Shown here piece after piece: positions 1-8,161 of a stretch of DNA of 64,000 bases. The DNA lies in the NCBI RefSeq assembly GCF_029952525.1, contig NZ_JASAOF010000025.1:1-64000 (forward strand), given 5' to 3'. Under the pieces are notes generated by a model. That model saw only the letters and a program-made list of their open reading frames with translations, ran no database searches and was not told the origin of the DNA. This stretch comes from Saccharopolyspora ipomoeae. Lineage in GTDB: Bacteria; Actinomycetota; Actinomycetes; Mycobacteriales; Pseudonocardiaceae. Each line of letters begins with the position of its first letter. Within the stretch, counting starts at the first letter, position 1. A program made the translations under genes and the position numbers.

Positions 1-78
1 CAGTGGACAGTTTTAGCCATAATCACCCATGATCAATGTCCTTTTTGCCCGGACAATTATGGCTAAAACTGTCCACTG
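1..78. repeat. Long palindromic repeat element, copy 1
   Basis: Positions 1-23 and 56-78 form a perfect 23-bp inverted repeat beginning CAGTGGACAGTTTTAGCC. The 32-nt spacer holds a small inner stem (37-41 with 51-55). A second copy at 57069-57146 differs at only four positions. The element is much more A/T-rich than its surroundings and has no coding potential. It lies just downstream of the permease terminator. The outer GTGAC at 79-83 matches the flank of copy 2, so the full palindrome probably starts just before the window. It could be a MITE-like or REP-like element, or the ends of an insertion sequence. I do not recognise a named family. Confidence 0.85.
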
Positions 79-110
79 GTGACGCTCGGGCCCTCCGGGA
101 GGACAACGAA

Positions 111-145
111 AAGCGGCGCCGCCCCCGGGTGGGACGGCGCCGCTT
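111..145 (-). terminator. Intrinsic terminator of the permease gene
   Basis: An 11-bp GC-rich stem (111-121 with 135-145; arm AAGCGGCGCCG) lies 15 nt past the permease stop. Read on the minus strand it is followed by a T-rich tract, TTTTCGTTGTCC, giving a classic Rho-independent layout. Confidence 0.85.
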
Positions 146-159
146 CTGCGTGGTGCGGG

Positions 160-1686
160 CTAGCCGGTGACCTGGCCGCCGTTGGCGACGTCGCCCTGCT
201 TGCCCAGGCGCGAGTGCGACCGGCCGTACAGGAAGTAGATCACCACACCGGCGATCATCCAGATCACGAACCGGATCCAGGTCAGCGCCGTCAGGTTCAG
301 CATCAGCCACAGGCAGGCGATGATCGCCAGGATCGGCACCAGCGGGACCAGCGGGGCCTTGAAGCCGCGCGGCAGGTCCGGACGGGTCCGCCGCAGGACG
401 ATCACGCCCAGCGACACCAGCACGAACGCGAACAGCGTGCCGACGTTGACCATCTCCTCCAGCTTGTCCGCCGGGAAGAAGGCCGCGGCCAGCACGACCA
501 CGACGCCGACCAGGATGGTGGCGCGGGCCGGAGTGCCCTTGCTGGAGGTCTTGGCCAGGGCACCGGGCATCAGACCGTCACGCGACATCGCGAAGAGCAC
601 GCGGGTCTGGCCCAGCAGCAGCACCATGACCACCGTGGTCAGACCGGCCAGCGCACCGACCGAGATGATCGCCGCCGCCCAGGTCACGCCGTGGATCGCG
701 AAGGCGGTGGCCAGCGTGGAGCGGGTGCCGTCCTCGGCGGTGGCCAGGTCGGTGTAGGGCACCATGCCGGTGACGACCAGCGCGACCGCGACGTAGAGCA
801 CGGTCACGATGACCAGGCTGCCGATGATGCCGCGCGGGGCGCTCTTCTGCGGGTTCTTGGTCTCCTCCGCGGTGGTCGCGACGATGTCGAACCCGATGAA
901 CGCGAAGAACACCAGCGAAGCGCCGGCCAGCAGGCCGAACAGGCCGTAGTTGCTGGTCTCGCCGCCGAGGATCAGCGACAGCAGCGACTGCTCGATCGCC
1001 GGGCTGTCCTCCGTCGCGGCCTGCGCCGGCGGGATGAACGGCGTGTAGTTCGCGGCGTTGATGTAGGCGAGGCCGACCACGATCACCAGCAGCACGACGG
1101 CGACCTTGATGATGGTGATGACCAGCGACACCCGGGCGGACAGCTTCGTGCCGACCGCCAGCAGCGTGGACAGCACGGCCACCAGCAGCAGTGCGCCCCA
1201 GTCGAACTGGAGCGCCCCGAACTCGAACACGGTGGGCACGTTCAGCCCGATGAGCGCGAGGACCTCCTGCAGGTACACCGACCAGCCCTTGGAGACGGCC
1301 GCCGCGGCGACCGCGAACTCCAGGATCAGGTCCCAGCCGATGATCCAGGCGATGAACTCGCCGAAGGTGGCGTAGGAGTACGTGTAGGCGCTGCCGGCGA
1401 CCGGCACCGTCGAGGCGAACTCGGCGTAGCACAGCGCGGCGAGGCCGCAGGCGATCGCGGAGAGCACGAAGGCCAACGACACCGAGGGTCCGGAGACGTC
1501 ACCCGCCGTACGTGCCGCGAGCGTGAAGATACCGGCACCGATGACGACTGATACGCCGAAGACGATCAGATCCCAGGTGCCCAGATTTTTGCGTAGTTTG
1601 GTGTCCGGCTCGTCGGTGTCGAGAATGGATTGCTCTACCGACTTGGTACGCCACAGCCCAGTGCCTGGCACTGTCGCCTCCTCCAT
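160..1686 (-). CDS. APC-family amino-acid permease
   Basis: A 508-aa polytopic membrane protein with about 12-13 hydrophobic segments, most like the cationic amino-acid transporter (CAT-type) branch of the APC superfamily. The first helix carries the family signature GVSVVIGAGIF. A mid-protein segment reads FFAFIGFDIVATTAEETKNP, typical of this branch. It would import amino acids across the cytoplasmic membrane; the substrate cannot be assigned. I start at the ATG at 1686, five bases after a GGGA, rather than the TTG one codon upstream. Its position matches Rv3253c in the mycobacterial gene order. It is transcribed alone, with a terminator at 111-145 and the CDF gene's hairpin upstream. Confidence 0.9.
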   Translation of the reverse strand: MEEATVPGTGLWRTKSVEQSILDTDEPDTKLRKNLGTWDLIVFGVSVVIGAGIFTLAARTAGDVSGPSVSLAFVLSAIACGLAALCYAEFASTVPVAGSAYTYSYATFGEFIAWIIGWDLILEFAVAAAAVSKGWSVYLQEVLALIGLNVPTVFEFGALQFDWGALLLVAVLSTLLAVGTKLSARVSLVITIIKVAVVLLVIVVGLAYINAANYTPFIPPAQAATEDSPAIEQSLLSLILGGETSNYGLFGLLAGASLVFFAFIGFDIVATTAEETKNPQKSAPRGIIGSLVIVTVLYVAVALVVTGMVPYTDLATAEDGTRSTLATAFAIHGVTWAAAIISVGALAGLTTVVMVLLLGQTRVLFAMSRDGLMPGALAKTSSKGTPARATILVGVVVVLAAAFFPADKLEEMVNVGTLFAFVLVSLGVIVLRRTRPDLPRGFKAPLVPLVPILAIIACLWLMLNLTALTWIRFVIWMIAGVVIYFLYGRSHSRLGKQGDVANGGQVTG

Positions 1687-1788
1687 CAAGTCCCAAGTGT
1701 CGTGGGTGCACGCACCCTAACTCGCCAATGTCGCACCGGGTAACGACCGACTAGTATTCGCCCTAGGTTTCGTTAACCCGTTGTGATG

Positions 1789-1805
1789 ACAAGACGTTGT
1801 CTTGT
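1789..1805 (-). terminator. Hairpin after the CDF transporter gene
   Basis: The 7-bp inverted repeat ACAAGAC/GTCTTGT with a 3-nt loop begins just after the CDF stop codon at 1807. There is no U-tract, so it may be a weak terminator or an operator for the permease downstream. Confidence 0.5.
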
Positions 1806-1806
1806 G

Positions 1807-2730
1807 TCAGGCCGTGGTCATGCGGCCACGGTCGAGATCCGGTTCCAGGTAGATCAGGCGCGCTGCCGGAACCTTCGCTCGGATCCGCTGCTCTGCACCA
1901 TCGATCTCGGCGGCGACATCCGCAACCGAGAGCGACGGGGCCAGGCCGATCTTCGCGGCGATCAGCAGCTCCTCCGGGCCCAGGTACTGGGTGCGGATGT
2001 GGATGACGCGCTCCACCCGCTCGGACTCGATCTGCCCGATGATGTCGTCGAGCACCTCGCGGCTCGCGCCCTCACCGATGAGCAGGCTCTTGGTCTCCAC
2101 GATCAGCACCACCGCGATCACGCCCAGCAGCACACCGATGCAGACGGTGCCGATGCCGTCGAAGACCGGGTTGCCGGTGAGCACGGTCAGCCCGACGCCG
2201 CCGAGCGCGAGCACCAGGCCGATCAGCGCGCCGAAGTCCTCCAGCAGCACCACCGGCAGCTCCGGCGTCTTGGCCTGGCGGATGAACTGCCACCAGGTCA
2301 GCTTCCCCTTGATCTCGCGCGATTCCTTGATGGCGGTCCGGAAGCTGTAGGTCTCCAGGGCGATCGCGATGACCAGGATCAGCACCGCCACCCACGCCGA
2401 CTGCAGCGGCTCGGGGTGCTCGATCTTGTGGATGCCCTCGTAGAGCGCGAACACCGAGCCCAGCGTGAACAGCATCAGCGCGACGACGAACGAGTAGAAG
2501 TACCGGTCGCGGCCGTAGCCGAAGGGATGTTCCTCGTTGGCCTTGCGCTGCGAGGTCTTCTGGCCGAGCAGCAGCAACCCCTGGTTGGAGGTGTCGGCCA
2601 GTGAGTGCACCGATTCCGCCAGCATCGACGACGAACCGGTGAACAGGAATCCGCCGAACTTGGCCACCGCGATTCCCGCGTTCGCGGCCAACGCGGCCAA
2701 GATGGCCTTGGTCCCGCCCCCTGCTGACAC
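1807..2730 (-). CDS. Cation diffusion facilitator (CDF) family transporter
   Basis: A 307-aa membrane protein of the CDF family, which exports divalent metals such as Zn2+, Fe2+ or Mn2+ by proton exchange. Residues 34-49 (SMLAESVHSLADTSNQ) carry the HxxxD metal site. A second polar helix contains LLEDFGALIGL. The hydrophilic C-terminal part from about residue 210 matches the cytoplasmic dimerisation domain. The GTG start at 2730 follows a GGAGGA ribosome site. About 100 bp separates it from manA upstream on the same strand. The metal specificity cannot be read from sequence. Confidence 0.88.
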   Translation of the reverse strand: MSAGGGTKAILAALAANAGIAVAKFGGFLFTGSSSMLAESVHSLADTSNQGLLLLGQKTSQRKANEEHPFGYGRDRYFYSFVVALMLFTLGSVFALYEGIHKIEHPEPLQSAWVAVLILVIAIALETYSFRTAIKESREIKGKLTWWQFIRQAKTPELPVVLLEDFGALIGLVLALGGVGLTVLTGNPVFDGIGTVCIGVLLGVIAVVLIVETKSLLIGEGASREVLDDIIGQIESERVERVIHIRTQYLGPEELLIAAKIGLAPSLSVADVAAEIDGAEQRIRAKVPAARLIYLEPDLDRGRMTTA

Positions 2731-2830
2731 GATCTCCTCCAGGTCCTCCGGCTGCGATGACGGGAGGAATGTACCGGGTGCGCAGGGGAGGAATGGGACG
2801 ACCGGGAAGATCGCCGACTTGAGATCGCTC

Positions 2831-4084
2831 TCAGAACGAGCCGGCGGCCGCCCGGAACACCTGGGCCTGCCCGTCGGGGTCCAGCTCGGCCGGGCGGACC
2901 TCGACCGCCGGGTCGCTGGCGGCCAGCCACACCGAGTGGCCGCGCTGCAGCACCAGTTCCCGCGGCAGCGACCCGTTCTCGCGGTGACCGCTGGTCAACC
3001 GGACGCTTCCCTTGGTGCACAGCAGGATCTGCGGGCCAGGCGAGTCCAGGTGGACGGTGCCGGACTCGGCGGGCGTCCAGTCCAGCCTGGACAGCTCGAA
3101 CTCGGCGGCCGGGGTGCGGTAGGCGGTGAGGTTGGCGTCGAGCGACTCGCCCTTGAGAACCCGCATGTCGCCGCAGGCGAAGTCCAGCACCTTCAGCAGC
3201 TCCGGCACGTCCACGTGCTTCGGGGTCAGCCCGCAGCGCAGGATGTTGTCGGAGTTGGCGAGGATCTCGATGCCGGTGCCGTGCAGGTACGCGTGCAGGT
3301 TGCCCGCGGGGAGGAAGATCGCCTCGCCGGGCTGCAGCACCAGCCGGTTGAGCAGCAGGCTCGCCAGCACGCCCGCGTCGTGCGGGTAGGCCTCGCCCAG
3401 CTCCAGCACCGTGCGGCACTCCAGGGCGAACTCGCCGCGCTCCTTGACGTGCGCGATGCAGGCTTCCAGCAGCTCCGGCAGCACGTCGCGCAGGTAGTGC
3501 TCGGGCAGCGTGATCCAGGTCGTGAACAGCGCCCGCAGCCCGTCGGCGTCGGGCTGGGCGGCCAGCAGCTCGCGGTGGGCGCGCAGGCTCGGCACGTCCA
3601 GCGCGTCCAGCAACCGCACCGTGCGCTGCGCCTCGCGGAACCCGGCCAGGGCGTGGAACTCGGTGAGCGCGCAGATCAGCTCGGGCTTGGCGGTGGGGTC
3701 CGGGTAGTTGCGGTCGGCGGCGTTGCGCGCGATGCCCGAGCTCTCCTCGCGGGCGAAGCCCTCGGCGGCCTGCTCGGCGGAGGGGTGCGCCTGCAGGCTC
3801 AGCGGCTCGTCGGCGGCCAGCACCTTCATCAGGAACGGCAGCCTGCCGCCCCAGCGGCGCACGCACTCGTCGCCGAGGTGGTGGGCGGGTTCGGAGTCCA
3901 GCAGCGACAGCAGCGAAACCTCGTCCCCGCCGGGGCGCAGGACCCGCGACGGGTCGCCGGGGTGAGCGCCCATCCACAGCTCTGCTTCCGGGTGCGGTGT
4001 GGGGACGGGCCGACCGAGCAGATCCGCGATTGCGGTGCGCGAACCCCACGCGTAGGGGCGCACCGCGTTGCGCAGTAGCTCCAC
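2831..4084 (-). CDS. manA: Mannose-6-phosphate isomerase, class I
   Basis: A 417-aa type I phosphomannose isomerase interconverting fructose-6-P and mannose-6-P, the entry step to GDP-mannose. The N-terminus (NAVRPYAWGSRTAIADLLG) and the zinc-site segment SLQAHPSAEQAAEGF are diagnostic. EFHALAGFR and the C-terminal cupin with LILPAGN-like FLPAGNLHAYLHG also match the family. The GTG start at 4084 follows GGAAGCGAGA. It is the last gene of the manB/Trm112/SIS/manA set, as in mycobacteria (Rv3255c), so it probably supplies mannose for cell-envelope glycans. Confidence 0.95.
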   Translation of the reverse strand: MELLRNAVRPYAWGSRTAIADLLGRPVPTPHPEAELWMGAHPGDPSRVLRPGGDEVSLLSLLDSEPAHHLGDECVRRWGGRLPFLMKVLAADEPLSLQAHPSAEQAAEGFAREESSGIARNAADRNYPDPTAKPELICALTEFHALAGFREAQRTVRLLDALDVPSLRAHRELLAAQPDADGLRALFTTWITLPEHYLRDVLPELLEACIAHVKERGEFALECRTVLELGEAYPHDAGVLASLLLNRLVLQPGEAIFLPAGNLHAYLHGTGIEILANSDNILRCGLTPKHVDVPELLKVLDFACGDMRVLKGESLDANLTAYRTPAAEFELSRLDWTPAESGTVHLDSPGPQILLCTKGSVRLTSGHRENGSLPRELVLQRGHSVWLAASDPAVEVRPAELDPDGQAQVFRAAAGSF

Positions 4085-4193
4085 AGTCGTTCTCGCTTCC
4101 TCGTTCTCGCGCTTGCTCGTCCGGCCAGCACACCCCGTCCGCGCAGCGCGCGGTATCGGGGGCTTCCCGGATTTTCGGTGCCGGGCCCGCGCC

Positions 4194-5273
4194 TCAGCTC
4201 ATGGCCAGTGCGGGCCAGCCCGGGCCGTTGAGCGTGCCCGCGGCCAGGCCCAGGTAGACGGCGGCCAGGTCGAAGCGGGCGGCCAGGACCGCGGCGCGCA
4301 GCAGCGGGTCGGCGCGCACCGAGTCGCCCGGCGCGACCACGTCGGCACCGGGCAGGTCCCGCAGAGCGGACCGTTCCCCCACCTCCCCCTGCTCGTCGTG
4401 ACGCGTGCTGATCAGCAGGACCCGCAGCGCCGCCCCGGTCTCGTCGTCGGGGTCGGCGAAGATGTCCGCCTCGGACCCGACGGAGGCCGCGGCGCGGTGC
4501 AGCCCGCGCTGCGCGACGGCCTGCCGGTACTCGGCGACGTGGCCGGGGACGCCCGCGTGCGCGCCGAGCGCGAACGCGGCGTGTCCGGCCACGGCGGCGG
4601 CGACCGGGCCCAGGCCCCACAGCAGCGGGGTGTGCTCGGCCATCCGCAGCGCCAGCGATTTGGCGGGGTTGCTCAGCGACTCGTGGCCGGGGTGGGCGCG
4701 CTCGGCTTCCTTGTCGAGCTCGTCGGCGAGCTCCTCGACGTCGAAGTCCAGCAGGCCCAGGGCCCGGAAGGTGGTGATGCCTGCGGCGAAGACGTAGGCG
4801 AACGCGAGCGCGGGCGGCACCGGAACCCTCGGGACCAGGACCTTCGCCCGCCCGGCGCCGGCGGCGGCGACGGGGCCGTCGGAGGGCGCGGCGAGCACGA
4901 CGCTGGCGCCCCGGCGGCAGGCGGTGGCCACGGACTCGGCGAGGGTGACGTCACCGACGTCGTCGGTGTGGGCGAACACGACGTCGAGCGCGCCGACCCA
5001 GGACGGCAGCTCGTCGGCGACCACGACCGGGACCGGGCAGCGCGGTCCGGTCAGCGCGACCAGCAGCCGCGCCACGCTCACCGCCACGCCGGGCCTGGTC
5101 AGCAGCACGACCGCGCGGGGGCGGTCGTCGGCCAGGTCGTCGAGGCCGATCTCGGCCGCGGTCTCGGCGGTGGCGCGCACCTGCGCGCCGGAGAGCGCGG
5201 CCAGCCTCAGCAGACCGCCGGAGTCGGTGTCGGCCAGCCTGGCCGGGTCGTCGAGGAGGGTGTCGTCCAGCAC
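4194..5273 (-). CDS. SIS-domain protein (TobH / phosphosugar isomerase-like)
   Basis: A 359-aa protein related to mycobacterial Rv3256c (TobH) and to bifunctional phosphoglucose/phosphomannose isomerases. Two SIS-type halves are visible, each with an alternating hydrophobic beta-strand pattern (for example PRAVVLLTRPGVAVSVARLL and ALRVLLISTRHD). Catalytic residues are not obvious, so enzymatic activity is uncertain; it may be a regulatory sugar-phosphate binder. The GTG start at 5273 lies 7 nt after the stop of the Trm112-like gene, consistent with co-transcription with manB and manA. Its role in mannose-phosphate metabolism is inferred from that context. Confidence 0.8.
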   Translation of the reverse strand: MLDDTLLDDPARLADTDSGGLLRLAALSGAQVRATAETAAEIGLDDLADDRPRAVVLLTRPGVAVSVARLLVALTGPRCPVPVVVADELPSWVGALDVVFAHTDDVGDVTLAESVATACRRGASVVLAAPSDGPVAAAGAGRAKVLVPRVPVPPALAFAYVFAAGITTFRALGLLDFDVEELADELDKEAERAHPGHESLSNPAKSLALRMAEHTPLLWGLGPVAAAVAGHAAFALGAHAGVPGHVAEYRQAVAQRGLHRAAASVGSEADIFADPDDETGAALRVLLISTRHDEQGEVGERSALRDLPGADVVAPGDSVRADPLLRAAVLAARFDLAAVYLGLAAGTLNGPGWPALAMS

Positions 5274-5280
5274 CGGCGCC

Positions 5281-5496
5281 TCACCTCTTCTCGGCGCCGC
5301 CGGGAGATCCGCCCCCGACGGCCTCGTCCAGCAGCAGCACGGGGATGCCGTCGCGCACCGGGTAGCCGCGGCCGCAGGAGGTGCAGGTCAGGTAGTCGGC
5401 CTGCGCGTCGTCGGCCAGGCCGGGTCGCAGCGACCCGTGCTGCTCGCACGGGCAGGCCAGGATCTCCAGCAACTGCGCTTCCAGGTCAACGGCCAC
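5281..5496 (-). CDS. Trm112 family small zinc-ribbon-like protein
   Basis: A 71-aa protein with two Cys pairs, CPC near residue 14 and CTSC near residue 38, followed by GRGYPVRDGIPVLL, the signature of the Trm112/YcaR family. I use the GTG at 5496 because GGGAGGAAGAC precedes it directly; the open frame extends 20 codons further upstream without a ribosome site. Bacterial members are small zinc-binding or partner proteins of unclear role. It sits between manB and the SIS gene in a tightly spaced operon. Confidence 0.85.
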   Translation of the reverse strand: MAVDLEAQLLEILACPCEQHGSLRPGLADDAQADYLTCTSCGRGYPVRDGIPVLLLDEAVGGGSPGGAEKR

Positions 5497-5552
5497 GTCT
5501 TCCTCCCAAACTCGCGCGCTTCGGCGAGTGTCACTCGTGTCAGGACCGGCGG

Positions 5553-6902
5553 TCATCCGCGGATGACCGCGAGCACCTCGTCGCGCAGCGCGGTCATGGC
5601 CTCAGTGTCCCTCGCCTCGACGTTGAGCCGGAGCAGCGGTTCGGTGTTGGACGGGCGCAGGTTGAACCACGATCCGTCCGACAGCTCCACGGTAAGCCCG
5701 TCGAGCTCGTCGACAGAAGCGCCATTCCGGTCACCGAAGGTCTCGGCGACGGCCCGCATCCGGCCCTGCTGGTCGTCGACGGTGGAGTTGATCTCACCGC
5801 TGGCGGCGTAGCGGGAGTAGTCGGCCATGAGCTCGGACAGCGGCTTGTCCTGCTCGCCGAGGGCGGCCAGCACGTGCAGCGCGGCCAGCATCCCGGAGTC
5901 GGCGCGCCAGAAGTCGCGGAAGTAGTAGTGCGCGGAGTGCTCCCCGCCGAAGATCGCCCCGGTCTCGGCCATCGTCTGCTTGATGAACGAGTGACCGACG
6001 CGGGTGCGCACGGGCTTGCCGCCGAGCTCGGTGACGATCTCGGGCACGACCTTGGAGGTGATCAGGTTGTGGATGATCGTCCCGCCGGGTTCCTTGGCCA
6101 GCTCGCGGGAGGCGACCAGCGCGGTGATCGCGCTGGGGGTGACCGGCTCGGCGCGCTCGTCGACGACGAAGCAGCGGTCGGCGTCGCCGTCGAAGGCCAG
6201 GCCCGCGTCGGCGCCGACCTCGCGGACCTTGGCCTGCAGGTCGACGATGTTGGCCGGGTCCAGCGGGTTGGCCTCGTGGTTCGGGAACGAGCCGTCGAGC
6301 TCGAAGTACATCGGCACGAGTTCGACCGGCAGGTCGGCGAACACGGTGGGCACGGTGTGCCCGCCCATGCCGTTGCCCGCGTCGACGACGATCTTGAGCG
6401 GGCGGATGTCGCGCAGCTGGACCAGGTCGAGCAAGTAGGCCGAGTAGTCGGCGACCATGTCGCGCTCGGTGGTCGAGCCCTTCGCGCCGAGGAACTCGGG
6501 CACGCCGTGGGCGACGAGCTCCTGGATCTCCGACAGGCCGCTGTCCTGCCCGACCGGCGCGGCACCGGCGCGGCAGAGCTTGATGCCGTTGTACTTGGCG
6601 GGGTTGTGGCTGGCGGTGAACATCGCTCCCGGCAGCTCCAGCTTGCCGGAGGCGAAGTAGAGCATGTCGGTGCTGGCCAGCCCGATGTTGATGACGTCGA
6701 CGCCCTGACCGGTGACGCCCTCGGCGAACGCCTGCGCCAGCCCCGGCGAGGAGTCGCGCATGTCGTGACCGATCACCACGGCCGGCCCACCGACCAGTCT
6801 GGTGAACGCCGCTCCGATCTCCCGCACCACGTCGGCGTCCAAACCGTCGCCGACCACCCCGCGGATGTCGTAAGCCTTGACGATCCCCGACAGGTCCCGC
6901 AC
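5553..6902 (-). CDS. manB: Phosphomannomutase/phosphoglucomutase
   Basis: A 449-aa alpha-D-phosphohexomutase that converts mannose-6-P to mannose-1-P. Motifs in order: phosphoserine loop TASHNP (Ser98), metal-binding FDGDADRCF around residue 240, sugar-binding GGEHSAHYYFRDFW, and C-terminal phosphate-binding RPSNTEP. The GTG start at 6902 follows GGGGAGGA. It is first in the operon with the Trm112, SIS and manA genes, equivalent to Rv3257c. A TAGGCT -10 box and an overlapping palindrome lie 22-42 nt upstream. Confidence 0.95.
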   Translation of the reverse strand: MRDLSGIVKAYDIRGVVGDGLDADVVREIGAAFTRLVGGPAVVIGHDMRDSSPGLAQAFAEGVTGQGVDVINIGLASTDMLYFASGKLELPGAMFTASHNPAKYNGIKLCRAGAAPVGQDSGLSEIQELVAHGVPEFLGAKGSTTERDMVADYSAYLLDLVQLRDIRPLKIVVDAGNGMGGHTVPTVFADLPVELVPMYFELDGSFPNHEANPLDPANIVDLQAKVREVGADAGLAFDGDADRCFVVDERAEPVTPSAITALVASRELAKEPGGTIIHNLITSKVVPEIVTELGGKPVRTRVGHSFIKQTMAETGAIFGGEHSAHYYFRDFWRADSGMLAALHVLAALGEQDKPLSELMADYSRYAASGEINSTVDDQQGRMRAVAETFGDRNGASVDELDGLTVELSDGSWFNLRPSNTEPLLRLNVEARDTEAMTALRDEVLAVIRG

Positions 6903-6923
6903 GCTGCATCCTCCCCGTTCCCG

Positions 6924-6944
6924 ACCAACGTGGTTGGCAGCCTA
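6924..6944 (-). promoter_or_regulatory. manB promoter with overlapping palindrome
   Basis: On the minus strand a TAGGCT -10 box (complement of 6939-6944) would start transcription about 30 nt before the manB GTG. The perfect arms CCAAC/GTTGG with a GTG centre (6924-6936) span the predicted start site, so a repressor could bind there. No regulator is identifiable. Confidence 0.5.
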
Positions 6945-7005
6945 CCGGCGATCGGCGGGTCGGTGGCAGCATCCGGTTTGACCAGAGCTGTTCGTCACGA
7001 TCTGT

Positions 7006-7374
7006 TCACTCGTCGACCGGGTCGGGCAGCGCCCGCAGATGCCCTCGACGACCGGGCCCCGGAGCGCTGACCTGCGGCTCCACCGGCCTGTCCGGTCTGC
7101 CCGCTTCGCGCACCGCCTCGGCGAGCGCGGTCAGGTCGTCGTCCGACGGGGTCGGCGGCGCGAACTCGCCTTCGTGCCGGACGACCTCCCAGCCGTTGGG
7201 GACGGTCAGGCGCAGCGCGTGCGCCTCGCACAGGTCGTAGCTGTGCGGTTCGGCGTAGGTGGCGAGCGGGCCCACGACCGCGGTCGAGTCCGCATAGGCA
7301 TAAGTGAGCGTGGCGACGGCCGGGTTGACACACCCGGTCCGCGAGCACCGCCTCACGCTCCGCACGACACGCAC
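7006..7374 (-). CDS. DUF3499 family protein
   Basis: A 122-aa actinobacterial protein matching the Rv3258c (DUF3499) family. The N-terminal RRCSRTGC Cys pair is followed by the conserved stretch TYAYADSTAVVGPL, then a DLCEAHALRL segment with another Cys and His, which suggests a small zinc-binding fold. The GTG start at 7374 has a perfectly placed AGGAGG 7 nt before it. Function is unknown. It is divergent from the metallopeptidase-like gene and downstream of no obvious operon partner. Confidence 0.85.
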   Translation of the reverse strand: MRVVRSVRRCSRTGCVNPAVATLTYAYADSTAVVGPLATYAEPHSYDLCEAHALRLTVPNGWEVVRHEGEFAPPTPSDDDLTALAEAVREAGRPDRPVEPQVSAPGPGRRGHLRALPDPVDE

Positions 7375-7570
7375 GATAGCGCCTCCTGTCCACCTCGCGG
7401 CGCAGGCACGCGGAATCTCTTTCACGAGCCACGCCGAACACCAGTTTCCACCCTGCCTCCAGCCGACTCGATCGGGTGTCCGCTTCCGGCGAACAGATGC
7501 ACTCGATCACCACCTGAAATCCCCGCGGCGGCTGTCCCGGCCGGGCACGCCGAGGGCGTACCCTCAGCCC

Positions 7571-8044
7571 GTGGTGACCGCACGTGGATCTCGGCGTCGA
7601 ACCCGCTTCCGGCGGGATCGGCGCGGTCGTGGCCTGCGCGGACCGCTGTACCCCTCGTCGGTCCCGGTCTCGCGCAGCCGCTCGCAACGCTTCGACGCGC
7701 TGGTGCTGGAGGCGCTGGAACCGATCGAGCAGCGCTGGCACGCCGAACTGACCCAGCTCGACGTCGCCGTCGACGAGGTGCCGGAGATCAGCGACACGGC
7801 TCCGGAGAAGGTGGCCTGGGACGACGACGTCGTGGTCGACGCCAACGTCCCGCTGGCCCGGCTCGTCCCGGCCGGGGTGGACAGGCGCGGCCTGCCCACC
7901 CGCGCGCGCATCGTGCTCTACCGCAGGCCGCTGGAGGCCCGCGCCCGCGACGGCACGGACATGGCAGACCTGCTCCACGACGTCCTCGTCGAGCAGGTCG
8001 CCACCTACCTCGGCCTGGACCCCGACGTCATCGAAGGCCAGTAA
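7571..8044 (+). CDS. Metallopeptidase-family protein (Rv3259-like)
   Basis: A protein of about 157 aa related to Rv3259 and the minimal zincin family. The conserved core runs from RGPLYPSSVP through QLDVAVDEVPEI and ARLVPAGVD to LLHDVLVEQVATYLGLD. The last segment occupies the HExxH position but reads HDxxxEQ, so the canonical zinc-protease motif is incomplete and activity is doubtful. The open frame extends 89 codons upstream. The TACCCT -10 box (7559-7564) just 6 nt before GTG 7571 suggests a leaderless start here; GTG 7574 is an alternative. Confidence 0.75.
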   Translation: MVTARGSRRRTRFRRDRRGRGLRGPLYPSSVPVSRSRSQRFDALVLEALEPIEQRWHAELTQLDVAVDEVPEISDTAPEKVAWDDDVVVDANVPLARLVPAGVDRRGLPTRARIVLYRRPLEARARDGTDMADLLHDVLVEQVATYLGLDPDVIEGQ

Positions 8045-8065
8045 GAGCTGCTGAGCACTTGCTTT

Positions 8066-8145
8066 GCGTAGCGGTGCGGGTAGCGGAACCTGAGCGCCGG
8101 TGCCGGTTGCCGGGGTGGTGGAGGAGAAAGCACCTTCGGTGCTTA
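8066..8145. repeat. Intergenic repeat family A, copy 1, with terminator hairpin
   Basis: The core GCGGTGCGGGTAGCGGAACC (8071-8090) matches copies at 10338, 18467, 37710 (reverse) and 48405. A second conserved half follows (CGCCGGTGCCGGTTGCCG). A 7-bp hairpin AAGCACC-TTC-GGTGCTT at 8128-8144 ends the element. It lies between two convergent genes and could terminate transcription both ways. Confidence 0.7.
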
Positions 8146-8161
8146 CCTGACGGTCGGGGCC

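Noticed and set aside
79-1551. Long plus-strand open frame of 490 codons
   Set aside because: It is the complement of the permease gene. Its translation is low-complexity, rich in His, Asp, Gln and Arg, typical of a GC-rich shadow frame.
4068-7070. 1000-codon plus-strand open frame
   Set aside because: Antisense to four conserved genes (part of manA, SIS, Trm112, manB). No ribosome site or domain.
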